Shown: positions 1 through 8,578 of the stretch, piece by piece
How the letters are laid out: every line of letters begins with the position of its first letter
How positions within the stretch are numbered: position 1 is the first letter of the stretch
Source: Polyangium sp. 15x6
GTDB taxonomy: Bacteria > Myxococcota_A > Polyangia > Polyangiales > Polyangiaceae
NCBI RefSeq assembly: GCF_029960785.1
Contig: NZ_JASBQE010000021.1
Location: 62,001-126,000, forward strand
Direction: 5' to 3'
DNA length: 64,000 nt
Program-made: the position numbers and the translations under genes
The notes under the pieces: generated by a model
The model's database searches: none
Seen by the model: only the letters and a program-made list of their open reading frames with translations
Told to the model about the DNA's origin: nothing

Positions 1-2
1 GG

Positions 3-884
3 GAGGTGAATCCGACGCCGTTCGATTCGGCCACGGCGGGGCTCGTGTCGATCGCGCCCGATGTGCCGGTCGCGCTCGTGAACGACGGGGCCTTCGGGGC
101 TTCGTTGTGGTCGTTCACCGCGGCGGGGTGGAGCCTCGTCGACGATGTCCCGGCGGAGGGCACGAACCTGGCCCGGGGATTCGCGATCGGACAAACCGGT
201 GAGCTCTTCGCTGGATTTCGTGGTCCCGGGGACGAGCTGCTTTTCGGGAGGTATGGTTCGTCCTGGTCCGTCGAAAAGCTCGGCGGGACCCCCTTTCCGT
301 TCCCGGTCGCGGTCTCGCCCGAGGGCGTGCCGCACCTGATCGCGTGGGAAGCCGTGAATGGCGCGTGGGAGCTCCACTGGCATGCGCCGCCGTTCGCGCA
401 CGAGGTCGTCATGCCGCTCGGCTCGGGGACGCTGCAAGCGGATTCGTATCGCCTCGTGCTGGCCGCCACCGCGGCGGACGCGGCGAACACCCAGGGCAAA
501 CCTCACGTCCTCGCGTTACGCCAGCTCTCGGATTTCACGTTCGAGCTCGTGTACGCGACGCGCGAGGGGGCGAATGCGTGGACCGTCACGCCCATCGAAC
601 AAGTGCCGCAAGGGGTCACGGTGTATCCGCTGGGAATCGTGACGGACGAGGCGGGCTCCGTGCGACTCTTTTATTCGCGGCTCGAGATCGGCTCGCCGAC
701 GGCGGGGCAGCTCGTCGTGGCCTCGCCGCATCCCGGCGGTATCGCTCAGGCCGTCGTGACAGAGGGTTTTTCCCCGTTCGGCGCCACGTTCGACCGCGAC
801 GGGGCCGGCCGGCTCCACGTCGCGCTCTACGAGCTCGGAATCACGAGTGACGTCGGGATCCGATATCTCCTGCTGAGCCCGTGA
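3..884 (+). CDS. Hypothetical exported-type protein, 5' end outside window
   Basis: The reading frame is open from the left edge, so the true start probably lies upstream. The GTG at position 6 has purines directly against it, too close for a ribosome site. About 292 residues are visible. They carry repeated short Trp/Gly/Asp-rich beta segments of the kind seen in surface or secreted beta-propeller-like proteins, and no catalytic motif. It ends three bases before the convergent TonB receptor gene. I do not recognise a family; an extracytoplasmic role is inferred from the beta-repeat style only. Confidence 0.6.
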   Translation, partial: EVNPTPFDSATAGLVSIAPDVPVALVNDGAFGASLWSFTAAGWSLVDDVPAEGTNLARGFAIGQTGELFAGFRGPGDELLFGRYGSSWSVEKLGGTPFPFPVAVSPEGVPHLIAWEAVNGAWELHWHAPPFAHEVVMPLGSGTLQADSYRLVLAATAADAANTQGKPHVLALRQLSDFTFELVYATREGANAWTVTPIEQVPQGVTVYPLGIVTDEAGSVRLFYSRLEIGSPTAGQLVVASPHPGGIAQAVVTEGFSPFGATFDRDGAGRLHVALYELGITSDVGIRYLLLSP

Positions 885-887
885 TGG

Positions 888-3317
888 CTAGAATCCCCCC
901 TCGACTCCGATGCTCGGGATCACGAGGGGTCCGATCTCCTCGGGCGCGCATCCGTCCTGGAACGAGCATTCGTATTGCGTCACCTCCTTGCCGGCGGTCG
1001 CGTTCAGCACCTCCACGGTGAACGAGAGCCATTTGCCATTCGGGAACGTCCACCGTTTTTCCAGACGCACGTCGAGCCGGAAGAACGCGGGCAGGCGGTC
1101 GGGCAAATTCAGGCTCGCCACGTAGTTCGCGAGCAGCTTCTGCAGCTCCTCGCGCTGCGCGTGTTCTTCGGGAGTGTCCGGGAGATCCGGGCCATCGTCG
1201 GGGTCGTCCGGCAGGCCGAGATCGCGGCGGCGGACCCGGTAATCGAGGATCATCGGGGAGCCCGTATAAAAGACGATGCGGCCGCCGATCTTCCAGTTCC
1301 TTCCGAGGTCGTAGGAGGCCGCGAGGTTCACGACGTGCCTCCGATCGTAGGCCGATTCGAACGTCGAGTTGCCGATGTGGCGGAGCGAGCGCGAGAGCGT
1401 ATACGACAGAAACCCCCCGAGGCGCTTCGAAAGGCTGCGGCGCAGATGAAGCTCCATGCCGTACGTGCTGCCGATCCCCCGGAGCTCCGCTTGCCGAGCA
1501 TACCCGAGCTCGGTCCCGGGCGGGCGATTGCCGATCGGATCACTCAGGTTGAAGAACGCGCCACGAAAGCCCGTCACGGTCGCGCTGATGTCGAAGGGCA
1601 GGCTCATCTCGACGCCCGCGCTCGACAGGAGCCCCGTCTGCACGCCGCCCTGCAATCCGCCGATCTGGAGGCCCGGGGCCGCGCCGAGGAAGCTCGGGGG
1701 CTGGTGCGTCACGCCAAACGCGCTGACGACCGTGAAGCGTTTTCCAAGCTCGAGGCGGCTCGAGAGCCTCGGATCGAAGGTCGCCTTGGCGACGCCGTCG
1801 GACGTGAAGATGTCGGAGCGCACGCCGGGGATGAGCTCGAGCGCGGGGTGGGGGCGGATCACGGCGTCGGCCCAGACGGCCGCGGTGAAATCGTCGCGGC
1901 TCGTGAGCTGGCGCATGAGCGCGAGGTCGTTCGGGCTCGGCGCGTCGTCGTCGTTTTCCTCGATGTCGATCTCGAAGCGCTCGACGTACGCGTCGGCGCC
2001 CGCGCGCACGGTCACGATCTCCGAGGGGCGCAAGGTGAGCTCGGTGCGCGAGCCGAGCAGCCACGTTGTGCCGGCGTTCTGGCCGTCGCGGGCCTGGCTC
2101 TCGTCGTAGCCGAGCGTGATCGCGTGGCGCAATTTGCCGTGCTCGCCGAGCTTTCGATCATAGCGGAAATCGACGCGATGAAACTGCCCGGCCACGACGG
2201 TCTCCTTCTCGCCGTCGTCGTCGTCGATTTGCGCGAGGTAGTCGTGCGAGCCGAAGGCGAATACGCCGATGCGGTCGGAGGGCGTGAGGTCGTAATGAAG
2301 CCGCGCCTGGTAATCCCAGTAGCCGAGCTCGACGCCCGGGGAGGCCAGCTTCAGGACGAGCTCGGGATACGCATACCGGCCGGCGACGAGCGCGGCGCCG
2401 CGGCCATTCGCGAATGGCGCCTCGACCATGGCGCCGGCGTCGAACAGGCGGATGTTGCCCTCGCCGTGCAGACGGTTTTCGGGCTCGCGGATGGTGCCGG
2501 TGACGATGCCGCCCGTGAAACGGCCATAACGTGAAGGGAAGCCGCCGGGATAGAGGTCCACGCGATCGACGAGCCCGGGATGAATGACGCTCGGCCCCGC
2601 GGCCACGTGGAAGAGGAGCGGGACGCGGATGCCATCGATGAAATACCCCACGTTCCCGGGAGGCGCACCGCGCACGAAGAAATAAGGGACGCCCGAGGCG
2701 ATGGGCGTGACGCCGGGCATGGCCTCGATTGCGCGGAAGGGGTCGCCGAATGCGCCGGGGAGCTGGCGCACCTCGACGCGGGACATCGTGCGCGTCGTGG
2801 GGGCCTGGTGTTCGCCCTGGACGCGGACCTCGATGGCCTCCGGCGCCGGGGGTTTTGCCGGCGGCACGGCGGGGGCGGGCGCGCTCGGGTTTTGCGTGGG
2901 CGCGGGGGATGCTGCGGCGGGCGGCGCGGGCTCTTCGGGGGCGGGGGCGGGCGCGCGGAACGTGACGAGGAAGCGGATGCGGGCGCTGATGGGTTTTCCA
3001 TTGCGGCGCGCGGGCTCGAACTCCCACGTCGAGGCGGCGGCGGCCGCGGCGCTGGCGAAGGGCTCGGGGCCTTCGATCACGCGGGCCTCGGTGACCTTGC
3101 CGTCCGAGCGCACCAGAATGGCGAGCATGACGTCGGCGTCGCCCGTCGCGCCCTCGGGATAAGGCGGGATCGTGGGCCCGCGCGGCGAGGGCATGGTCGT
3201 CTCGGGCGGCGGCTCGCTCGCGGGCTGTGCGTGAGAGGGGGCCGTCACGAGGCCGAGGGCGAGGGCCGCCGCGCCGGTCACGAAGCCGCGGGCGAGGAGC
3301 GATCCCGGGTTCGGCAT
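888..3317 (-). CDS. TonB-dependent outer-membrane receptor with N-terminal TonB C-domain
   Basis: 809 residues with a signal peptide ending near residue 30 (hydrophobic core, then SHAQ). Residues about 45-130 match a TonB C-terminal domain (PPYPEGATGDADVMLAILV, then a WEFEPARRNGKP core). A Pro/Ala-rich linker follows, then a plug domain at about 175-290 (FVRGAPPGNVGYFIDGIRVP, VDLYPGGFPSRYGRFTGG) and a C-terminal beta-barrel. Fusion of a TonB-like domain to a receptor is common in myxobacterial outer-membrane transporters. The ligand cannot be told. It starts 43 bp downstream of the radical SAM operon on the same strand and could be read through from it. Confidence 0.9.
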   Translation of the reverse strand: MPNPGSLLARGFVTGAAALALGLVTAPSHAQPASEPPPETTMPSPRGPTIPPYPEGATGDADVMLAILVRSDGKVTEARVIEGPEPFASAAAAAASTWEFEPARRNGKPISARIRFLVTFRAPAPAPEEPAPPAAASPAPTQNPSAPAPAVPPAKPPAPEAIEVRVQGEHQAPTTRTMSRVEVRQLPGAFGDPFRAIEAMPGVTPIASGVPYFFVRGAPPGNVGYFIDGIRVPLLFHVAAGPSVIHPGLVDRVDLYPGGFPSRYGRFTGGIVTGTIREPENRLHGEGNIRLFDAGAMVEAPFANGRGAALVAGRYAYPELVLKLASPGVELGYWDYQARLHYDLTPSDRIGVFAFGSHDYLAQIDDDDGEKETVVAGQFHRVDFRYDRKLGEHGKLRHAITLGYDESQARDGQNAGTTWLLGSRTELTLRPSEIVTVRAGADAYVERFEIDIEENDDDAPSPNDLALMRQLTSRDDFTAAVWADAVIRPHPALELIPGVRSDIFTSDGVAKATFDPRLSSRLELGKRFTVVSAFGVTHQPPSFLGAAPGLQIGGLQGGVQTGLLSSAGVEMSLPFDISATVTGFRGAFFNLSDPIGNRPPGTELGYARQAELRGIGSTYGMELHLRRSLSKRLGGFLSYTLSRSLRHIGNSTFESAYDRRHVVNLAASYDLGRNWKIGGRIVFYTGSPMILDYRVRRRDLGLPDDPDDGPDLPDTPEEHAQREELQKLLANYVASLNLPDRLPAFFRLDVRLEKRWTFPNGKWLSFTVEVLNATAGKEVTQYECSFQDGCAPEEIGPLVIPSIGVEGGF

Positions 3318-3360
3318 GGTTTGACCACCAACATACCACGAAACCCCGGGAATGCAGGGC

Positions 3361-3570
3361 CTAGCCGCAGAGCATTTGCTGGAGAACGGCCGGGTCGAGG
3401 GCGAGGAGCAGCTCTTCGAGTTCCTTGGGCCGGACGGCGTCGCCGATCACCTCCACGCCGTCGGCCGTGGGCCGGATGCGGAGTTTTACCTTTCGGCCTT
3501 CGGGATCGGCCGCGTACTCCTCGGGCGTGATGAGATCCGGGAGAGACTCGACGAATTCGCGTTTCGTCAT
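3361..3570 (-). CDS. Small conserved-looking protein at the end of the WD40-vWA/amrS operon
   Basis: 69 residues starting MTKREFVESLPDLITPEEY. The ATG overlaps the amrS stop in an ATGA arrangement and is preceded by a GAGGTG ribosome site. It is predicted to be a compact alpha/beta protein with a charged central strand (KVKLRIRP) and a helical C-terminus (PKELEELLLALDP). The tight coupling suggests that it acts with the operon's radical SAM enzyme or with the propeller/vWA component. I do not recognise the family. Confidence 0.75.
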   Translation of the reverse strand: MTKREFVESLPDLITPEEYAADPEGRKVKLRIRPTADGVEVIGDAVRPKELEELLLALDPAVLQQMLCG

Positions 3571-4601
3571 GCTGGCACCTCGTCCCATCGCCCGGGGATG
3601 GCTTGTGAGCAATGGGGGCATTTCCCATGGACGAGGGCGTTCTCCGCGAGCACCCACACGTCCCTTCGAATCACGGCCTGGCCACAGCCCGCGCAATGTG
3701 TATTGTGCCCCTCCTCGCCGAGCGCGCGCTCGACGTACACGTGCGCGAGGCCGACGTCTCTAGCGATACGGACGGCGCGGCGGAGGAGGTCGGGGTGCGT
3801 CGGGGGCGCATCCTGGAGGCGGTAATCGGGGTGGAAACGGACGAGGTGCCACGGGGTCTCGGCGCCGAAGGAAAAGACGAGCGCGGCGAGGGCACGGAGC
3901 GAGGCGTCGTCCGTGTTCAGGCCCGGGATGAGCGGGGTCGAGATTTCGAGCCAGACGCCGCATTCTTTCCAGATCGAGAGGGCCTCGAGCACGGGCGCGA
4001 GGGGCGCGGCCGTGAGCTTGCGGTGCGAGGCGTCGGCGGGCGTCTTGAGGTCGACGTTGGCCGCGAGAAGGGCCGGGGCGACGAGGCGGGCGGCGGTTGT
4101 CGTGACGAAACCGTTGGTCTTCCAAAGGATCGAGGGGCGAGGGTCGCCCCGGAGATCGGCGACGTCGAGCGTGAGCTCGGCGGCGAGGATGGGCTCGGTG
4201 TACGAAAAGGCGAGGAGCGCGTCTTTCTCCGCGCATGCCGCGACGAGCTCGCGCGCCGTCACGGGGCGCGCGGACCATGATGCCTCGTTCGTGCGGCCAT
4301 ATTGCGACACGGAAAAGTTCTGGCAATAGGTGCAGGCGAACGTGCAGCCCGGCGCGGCCACGGTGAGGACGGTTTTTCCGGGATGAACATGATAAAGCGG
4401 TTTCCGTTCGATGGGCTGGGCGTGGAGGACGGACGTCGCGTAGGTCGCCGTTTCCATCGTGTCGCCGCGCCTCTGTCGCACATGGCAGCGGCCGCGATCG
4501 CCGTCCGCGAGCGCGCACGCGAATGGGCAGAGGGTGCAGGTGAGGCGGACGCCGTCGGTCCGGTAAAACCGCGCGGGGCGCCATTCCGGAGAAGACGTCA
4601 A
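3567..4601 (-). CDS. amrS: AmmeMemoRadiSam-system radical SAM enzyme (AmrS family)
   Basis: 344 residues, normal for AmrS. The N-terminus has the family's accessory Cys cluster (CTLCPFAC ... GRCHVR). The radical SAM CxxxCxxC motif is CTFACTYC, followed by QNF. The C-terminal part adds Cys pairs (CAGCG, CPHC), as in a zinc ribbon. AmrS proteins bind a 4Fe-4S cluster and cleave S-adenosylmethionine; their substrate is not firmly known and they often occur with AMMECR1 and Memo proteins, neither of which is seen here. The start is set to a TTG overlapping the WD40-vWA stop (TTGA), because residues just upstream belong to that gene in another frame. Coupling to a ternary-system gene is unusual. 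Confidence 0.85.
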   Translation of the reverse strand: MTSSPEWRPARFYRTDGVRLTCTLCPFACALADGDRGRCHVRQRRGDTMETATYATSVLHAQPIERKPLYHVHPGKTVLTVAAPGCTFACTYCQNFSVSQYGRTNEASWSARPVTARELVAACAEKDALLAFSYTEPILAAELTLDVADLRGDPRPSILWKTNGFVTTTAARLVAPALLAANVDLKTPADASHRKLTAAPLAPVLEALSIWKECGVWLEISTPLIPGLNTDDASLRALAALVFSFGAETPWHLVRFHPDYRLQDAPPTHPDLLRRAVRIARDVGLAHVYVERALGEEGHNTHCAGCGQAVIRRDVWVLAENALVHGKCPHCSQAIPGRWDEVPA

Positions 4602-6865
4602 GCGAGCACCTGCCCGAGTGCGGCCCCGAGCAGGCCTTCGTCGTCGGGGCCGAGGCAGACGGCGCGCTTGCAGCGCCTTTGCCACGCGGGCTCCCGGGGG
4701 TGGCCGGGGTAATGGACGAAGAAGCCGGCCAGATCCTTCGGCGCGGGGACGTCGAGGTCCTCCTCGCCGAAGGAGGGATGCGAGAGGACGATGATCGTGG
4801 GCTCGAGCGGTCCGTGCATGGGCAAAGAAGCGCAGAGCTCGGCGGCGAGGGTGAGGGTTTTTCCGGTATGCACGGGCTCTCGCGCGCGGGCCGTGAGCAA
4901 TTCGAAGAGGTCGGCGCGGTGCACGATCGCCCGCGCCTCGTTTTTCCCGCCCGCGGCGATGAAATAAGCGGGCAGGCCGACGTCGAGCAGGGACGCGGCG
5001 AGGGCGTGCGCGGCTTGCCGGAGCATGACCTCGACGGGGCCGAACGAGGTGGGCGAGACGTCGAGGACGAGCACGAGGGGGCGCAGGCGCGGCGGCTCGC
5101 GGCCGAAGCGGGCGCGGTAGAGCAGGCCGCCGTCGAGGGCGCGGTAATGCCGGAGATCGTCGGGCAAGGCCCATTGCGAGGGGACGAGGTGGAGGAGGTG
5201 GCCCGACGAGGAAAAACCCGAAGGTTCGAGCCACGGGCCCCGGGCCTCCGCGGCGCCGACGCTCTGCGCGGGGACACGCAAAGCGAGGAGCCGGCGATCG
5301 AGGGCAATCCGAGGCGTGAGCTGGGACAGCCGCCCGAGCATGACGAGCGGGAGCGTGGGATCGTCGGCGCACGCCTCGGGGCCGAGGGAGTCGAGCAAGG
5401 CGAGGAGGCGATCGTCGACGGTATCGAGGGCGCGCTCGAGGTACGCGAGGGGCAAGGGCGGCGCGTCGGGCTCGGAGGCGCTGCCGGCGAGCGCGTCGAT
5501 GAGGGAAAAACGGATCTCGGCGGCGGAGGTGTCGTTTGGCGGGGCGAACGAGGTGTCCTCGTAGTCGCGGAGCAGGAGCAAGACGAGCGCAATGCGGGCC
5601 CGGGGCGGCCAGCGGAGCGCGGCGAGGGCGCTCGCGCCGGGGTGGCGCGAGAGGCGCAGCGTGTCGGGCGACGAGGCCTGCCCCGCGGTGAGGGCGAGCA
5701 AATCGCGGAGGAGCGAGAGCGGCGCCGATCGATTCACGCGGAGCAGGGCGACGAGCGCGCCGGGGAGCGGATCGAGATCGGCGGCGAGCGGGCCTGCGCT
5801 GAGGAGGCGCGGCGCGGGCGCCACGGCTTTCACGGTGGTGCGCGTGTTCCAGAGGCGCGCCGTGCAAGGGTGCGTCGACGCGAGCAGGACGCCGTCGGGC
5901 GAAAAGGCGAGGCGATAAGCGAATTCTTCGGGGAATTCGTAGCGGGCGAGCGGGAGGCCGGTGTTCGCGTCCCAGATACGAATGGTGCGATCGGCCGATC
6001 CGGAGGCGACGCGGCGGCCCTCGGGGGACCAGGCGACGCAAAAGACGAGGCTCGTGTGGCCGGTGAGGCGGAGGATGGGATCTTTTGGGTGGAGGCCGCA
6101 GATGACGACGTCCTTGTCCTCGGAGCCAGTGACGAGGCGTTTTCCGTCGGGCGACCAGGCGACGCCGTGAATGTCACCCCGATGATGTTCGTGGGTGGCG
6201 AAGAGGCCGCCCGGCACGTTCCAGAGGCGGAGTTTGCCGCCCGATGCACCCTCGGCGAGAAGCGGCGCCTCGGGGGCGAACGAGACGGAATAGGTCATCG
6301 ACCAATGGCCCGGGGCGAGCTCGGTCTCGGCCGTCGTGCCGAGGTGCACGACCCGCGCCCCGCGCTGGCCGCCCATGGCGAGATACTGGCCGTCCTTCGA
6401 GAACGAGAGCTCGAAGACGGCATTGCTGCCCTTGATTTCGCGGAGCGTCCTGCCGGTCTCGGTCTCGGCGACGAGAACGGAGCCGGTCTTGCGCGCGTAG
6501 GCGATCTGCTTTCCGTCGCGGGACACGGCGACGCATAAAATGCCGCGCCCGTATTCGGATTCGCTCTGCTCCCAGACCAGCGTGCCCGTGGGCAGCGCGA
6601 GGCGCCGGAGCTTGCCGTCGTCGCGGCCGAAGTAGAGCGCGCGGCCGTCGGGGGCGAAGGTGACGGCGCCCGGGCCCTTGCCGAGGTAGCTCTCGGAGAA
6701 ATCGTCGATGATGCCGAGCGAGGCCGCGCCCGTGGCGCCCTTGAAGGGGCCGACGGGGCCGATCGTCGTGATGTCCTCGGCCACGGGCGCGCGCCCCACC
6801 GTGGCGGCCTGGCGCGCCACGTACGCGTCGAGCGCGGCCTTGGGTGCGTGCTGCGCCTCGCTCAT
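4598..6865 (-). CDS. WD40 beta-propeller / vWA-like fusion protein
   Basis: 755 residues. Residues about 60-360 are WD40 repeats (VAWSPDGKRLVTGSEDKDV; VAWSPEGRRVASGSADRT followed by IRIWD), enough for one propeller. A helical middle region follows. The C-terminal 160 residues look like a von Willebrand A domain: a hydrophobic strand leads into DVSPTS at about residue 602, a slightly altered DxSxS metal site, and later TIIVLSHP. vWA proteins typically pair with MoxR ATPases, and a MoxR gene lies in the divergent operon. Beta-propeller vWA partners are known in MoxR-vWA ternary systems. It is likely the target-sensing or scaffold part of the locus; that role is inferred. Confidence 0.85.
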   Translation of the reverse strand: MSEAQHAPKAALDAYVARQAATVGRAPVAEDITTIGPVGPFKGATGAASLGIIDDFSESYLGKGPGAVTFAPDGRALYFGRDDGKLRRLALPTGTLVWEQSESEYGRGILCVAVSRDGKQIAYARKTGSVLVAETETGRTLREIKGSNAVFELSFSKDGQYLAMGGQRGARVVHLGTTAETELAPGHWSMTYSVSFAPEAPLLAEGASGGKLRLWNVPGGLFATHEHHRGDIHGVAWSPDGKRLVTGSEDKDVVICGLHPKDPILRLTGHTSLVFCVAWSPEGRRVASGSADRTIRIWDANTGLPLARYEFPEEFAYRLAFSPDGVLLASTHPCTARLWNTRTTVKAVAPAPRLLSAGPLAADLDPLPGALVALLRVNRSAPLSLLRDLLALTAGQASSPDTLRLSRHPGASALAALRWPPRARIALVLLLLRDYEDTSFAPPNDTSAAEIRFSLIDALAGSASEPDAPPLPLAYLERALDTVDDRLLALLDSLGPEACADDPTLPLVMLGRLSQLTPRIALDRRLLALRVPAQSVGAAEARGPWLEPSGFSSSGHLLHLVPSQWALPDDLRHYRALDGGLLYRARFGREPPRLRPLVLVLDVSPTSFGPVEVMLRQAAHALAASLLDVGLPAYFIAAGGKNEARAIVHRADLFELLTARAREPVHTGKTLTLAAELCASLPMHGPLEPTIIVLSHPSFGEEDLDVPAPKDLAGFFVHYPGHPREPAWQRRCKRAVCLGPDDEGLLGAALGQVLA

Positions 6866-6929
6866 GCCCCGGAGCTCCCGACCTCCGGGTGTATCCGAAT
6901 CCGCGGGGATTTGCTAAGGTTCTTTGCGG
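6866..6929. promoter_or_regulatory. Divergent promoter gap of the ubiquitin-like locus
   Basis: Only 64 bp separate the start of the WD40-vWA gene (minus) from the RING-like gene (plus), so both operons must be driven from here or from within neighbouring coding DNA. AAGG at 6916-6919 is a weak ribosome site for the plus gene, and GGAGC sits before the minus start. No clear -35/-10 pair is visible. The arrangement implies co-regulation of the two operons. Confidence 0.4.
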
Positions 6930-7511
6930 ATGGCGAAGCGGGACACCGGGGAAGCGGCCCTCCACGAGGCGTTCGACCGAGGCCTCGGGAAGGGGCGGGA
7001 TCCGTCACGCAAGGATCCCGAAGCGGACGGGGGCAGGACCACGATCCGCTCGCCGTGGCTGGGAAAACCCTGCGCGCGCTGCGGGCACACGTTCCGGCGC
7101 GGTGATGTCGTGGAGCAGGCGACGGCGATGACGGACGAGGTTCGTCACGGCGGGGTTTGTCCAGACGAGGAGACGGCGTTCACGGCGGCGTCGTCGCGGG
7201 AGCGCGAGGCGTTTTACGCGGGGGTCGCGTCCGCGCATCCGCCACCGCCGGGGCTTTCGCTCGTGCGGCTCTTGCCGGGGGATCCGCGGCTCGCGGCGCC
7301 GGGGTCGGCGGGGCGGCGGCCGTCGTGCGTGATCTGCGGGCACACGCTCAGGCCGTTCGACGAGGTCGTGGTTTGTCCGTGTAGCCCCGAGGCGCCGCTC
7401 TGCCGCGGGGCCGTGCATCGTGACGCGATCCGGACGATGTATTGCTTCGACGAGTGGCAGAAGAGCAAGATCGGGCAGCATTGCCCCGTGACCTCGCGGA
7501 AGCTCACGTGA
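6930..7511 (+). CDS. Tandem treble-clef protein with RING-like C-terminal domain
   Basis: 193 residues. Two metal-binding modules are visible. The first has C48xxC51 with a possible second half at H73xxxC77. The second, at residues 133-185, has C133xxC136, C149xC151, C158, H163, C172 and C185 (CVICGHTLRPFDEVVVCPC, then LCRGAVHRD). This resembles bacterial RING or binuclear treble-clef domains found near E1, E2 and JAB genes. It heads the plus operon, and its stop overlaps the ThiF GTG start. An E3-like or adaptor role is inferred. The spacing is not the canonical RING C3HC4, so it could be another zinc knuckle. Confidence 0.75.
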   Translation: MAKRDTGEAALHEAFDRGLGKGRDPSRKDPEADGGRTTIRSPWLGKPCARCGHTFRRGDVVEQATAMTDEVRHGGVCPDEETAFTAASSREREAFYAGVASAHPPPPGLSLVRLLPGDPRLAAPGSAGRRPSCVICGHTLRPFDEVVVCPCSPEAPLCRGAVHRDAIRTMYCFDEWQKSKIGQHCPVTSRKLT

Positions 7512-8578
7512 GCGGTTTGCCCGAGCGGTTCGCGCGGCACGCGCTCGTGCCGGGATTCCGGCAGGATCGGCTCGCCGCGGCGACGGTGGTGATCGCGGGC
7601 GTGGGCGCGCTCGGGAACGTGGTCGCGGAGGCGCTCGCGCTCGCGGGCGTGGGGAAGCTCGTGCTCTGTGATCCGGACGTGGTCGCGACCTCGAATTTGA
7701 GCCGCGCGCCGCTGTTTCGCCCGGCGGACGTGGGGCGGCCGAAGGTGCTCGCGGCGAAGGAGACGCTCGCCGCGCTCGCGCCGGAGACGGTCGTTTCGGC
7801 GCGACGAGCTTCGCTCGTCTCGGGCGTGGGGCTCGCGGAGATGCGGGATGCGTCGCTCGTCGTGGGTTGTCTCGACAGCCGCGCGGCGCGGATGTCGCTC
7901 GCGGGGCGCGCGGGACTCGTGCGAGCGCGGTGGATCGACGCGGCGACGTCGGCGTGGGGCGGAGAGGTGCGGCCATTCGTGGATCCGGATGGGCCGTGTT
8001 ACGCGTGCGCGCTCTCGCCCGAGGAGCGCGCGAAGAGCGACGTGCCGTGGAGCTGCATGGATCCACGCAGGCCCGCGGAGCTCGGGGCGAGCGCGCCCGT
8101 CGCGGGCCTCGTGGGCGCGTGGGCGAGCGCGCTCGCGATGCGGGTGATCATGGGCGAGCCCGCGGCGACGCACGCAGTGGTGATCGACGTGCTGCGTGGC
8201 GCGGCCGAGCCGCTCGTGATCGAGCGCGCGCCCGATTGCCCGCTGCACGCGCCGATCGGGGGAGCGACGCGGATTCCGCTCGGGAGCGATGCGACGGTGG
8301 GGGCGCTTCGCGCGGCGCTCGGACCCGAGGCGCGGCCGCTCGCGTGGAGCCCGCTTTTGCAGAGGCTCGAATGTCCACGCGGGGATCACGCCGAGGATGC
8401 GTGGGGCACACGGGGAACCCGGGACTGCCCGCGCTGTGGTACGTTGATGCGCGCGCGGACGACGCTCCTCTTCGAGGGCGCGCCCGAGGGGGCGGTGTTG
8501 TCGGATCTGGGGGTGGCGCCGCGCGAGATCCTCGCGGTGCTCGGTCGATTCGGAATCACGTACGTGGAGCTTTCCTGA
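7508..8578 (+). CDS. ThiF/E1-like adenylating enzyme
   Basis: 356 residues from a GTG overlapping the preceding TGA. The Rossmann motif GVGALG (residues 31-36) is followed by CDPDVVATSNLSRAPLF, which is the ThiF/MoeB/E1 nucleotide-binding signature with its Asp and Arg. Two zinc-type Cys pairs are visible (CYAC near residue 166 and CPRCG near the C-terminus). The family adenylates the C-terminal glycine of ubiquitin-like or sulfur-carrier proteins. Its place next to an E2-domain protein and a JAB peptidase indicates a conjugation system rather than cofactor synthesis. The catalytic thiol cannot be assigned by eye. Confidence 0.9.
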   Translation: MSGLPERFARHALVPGFRQDRLAAATVVIAGVGALGNVVAEALALAGVGKLVLCDPDVVATSNLSRAPLFRPADVGRPKVLAAKETLAALAPETVVSARRASLVSGVGLAEMRDASLVVGCLDSRAARMSLAGRAGLVRARWIDAATSAWGGEVRPFVDPDGPCYACALSPEERAKSDVPWSCMDPRRPAELGASAPVAGLVGAWASALAMRVIMGEPAATHAVVIDVLRGAAEPLVIERAPDCPLHAPIGGATRIPLGSDATVGALRAALGPEARPLAWSPLLQRLECPRGDHAEDAWGTRGTRDCPRCGTLMRARTTLLFEGAPEGAVLSDLGVAPREILAVLGRFGITYVELS

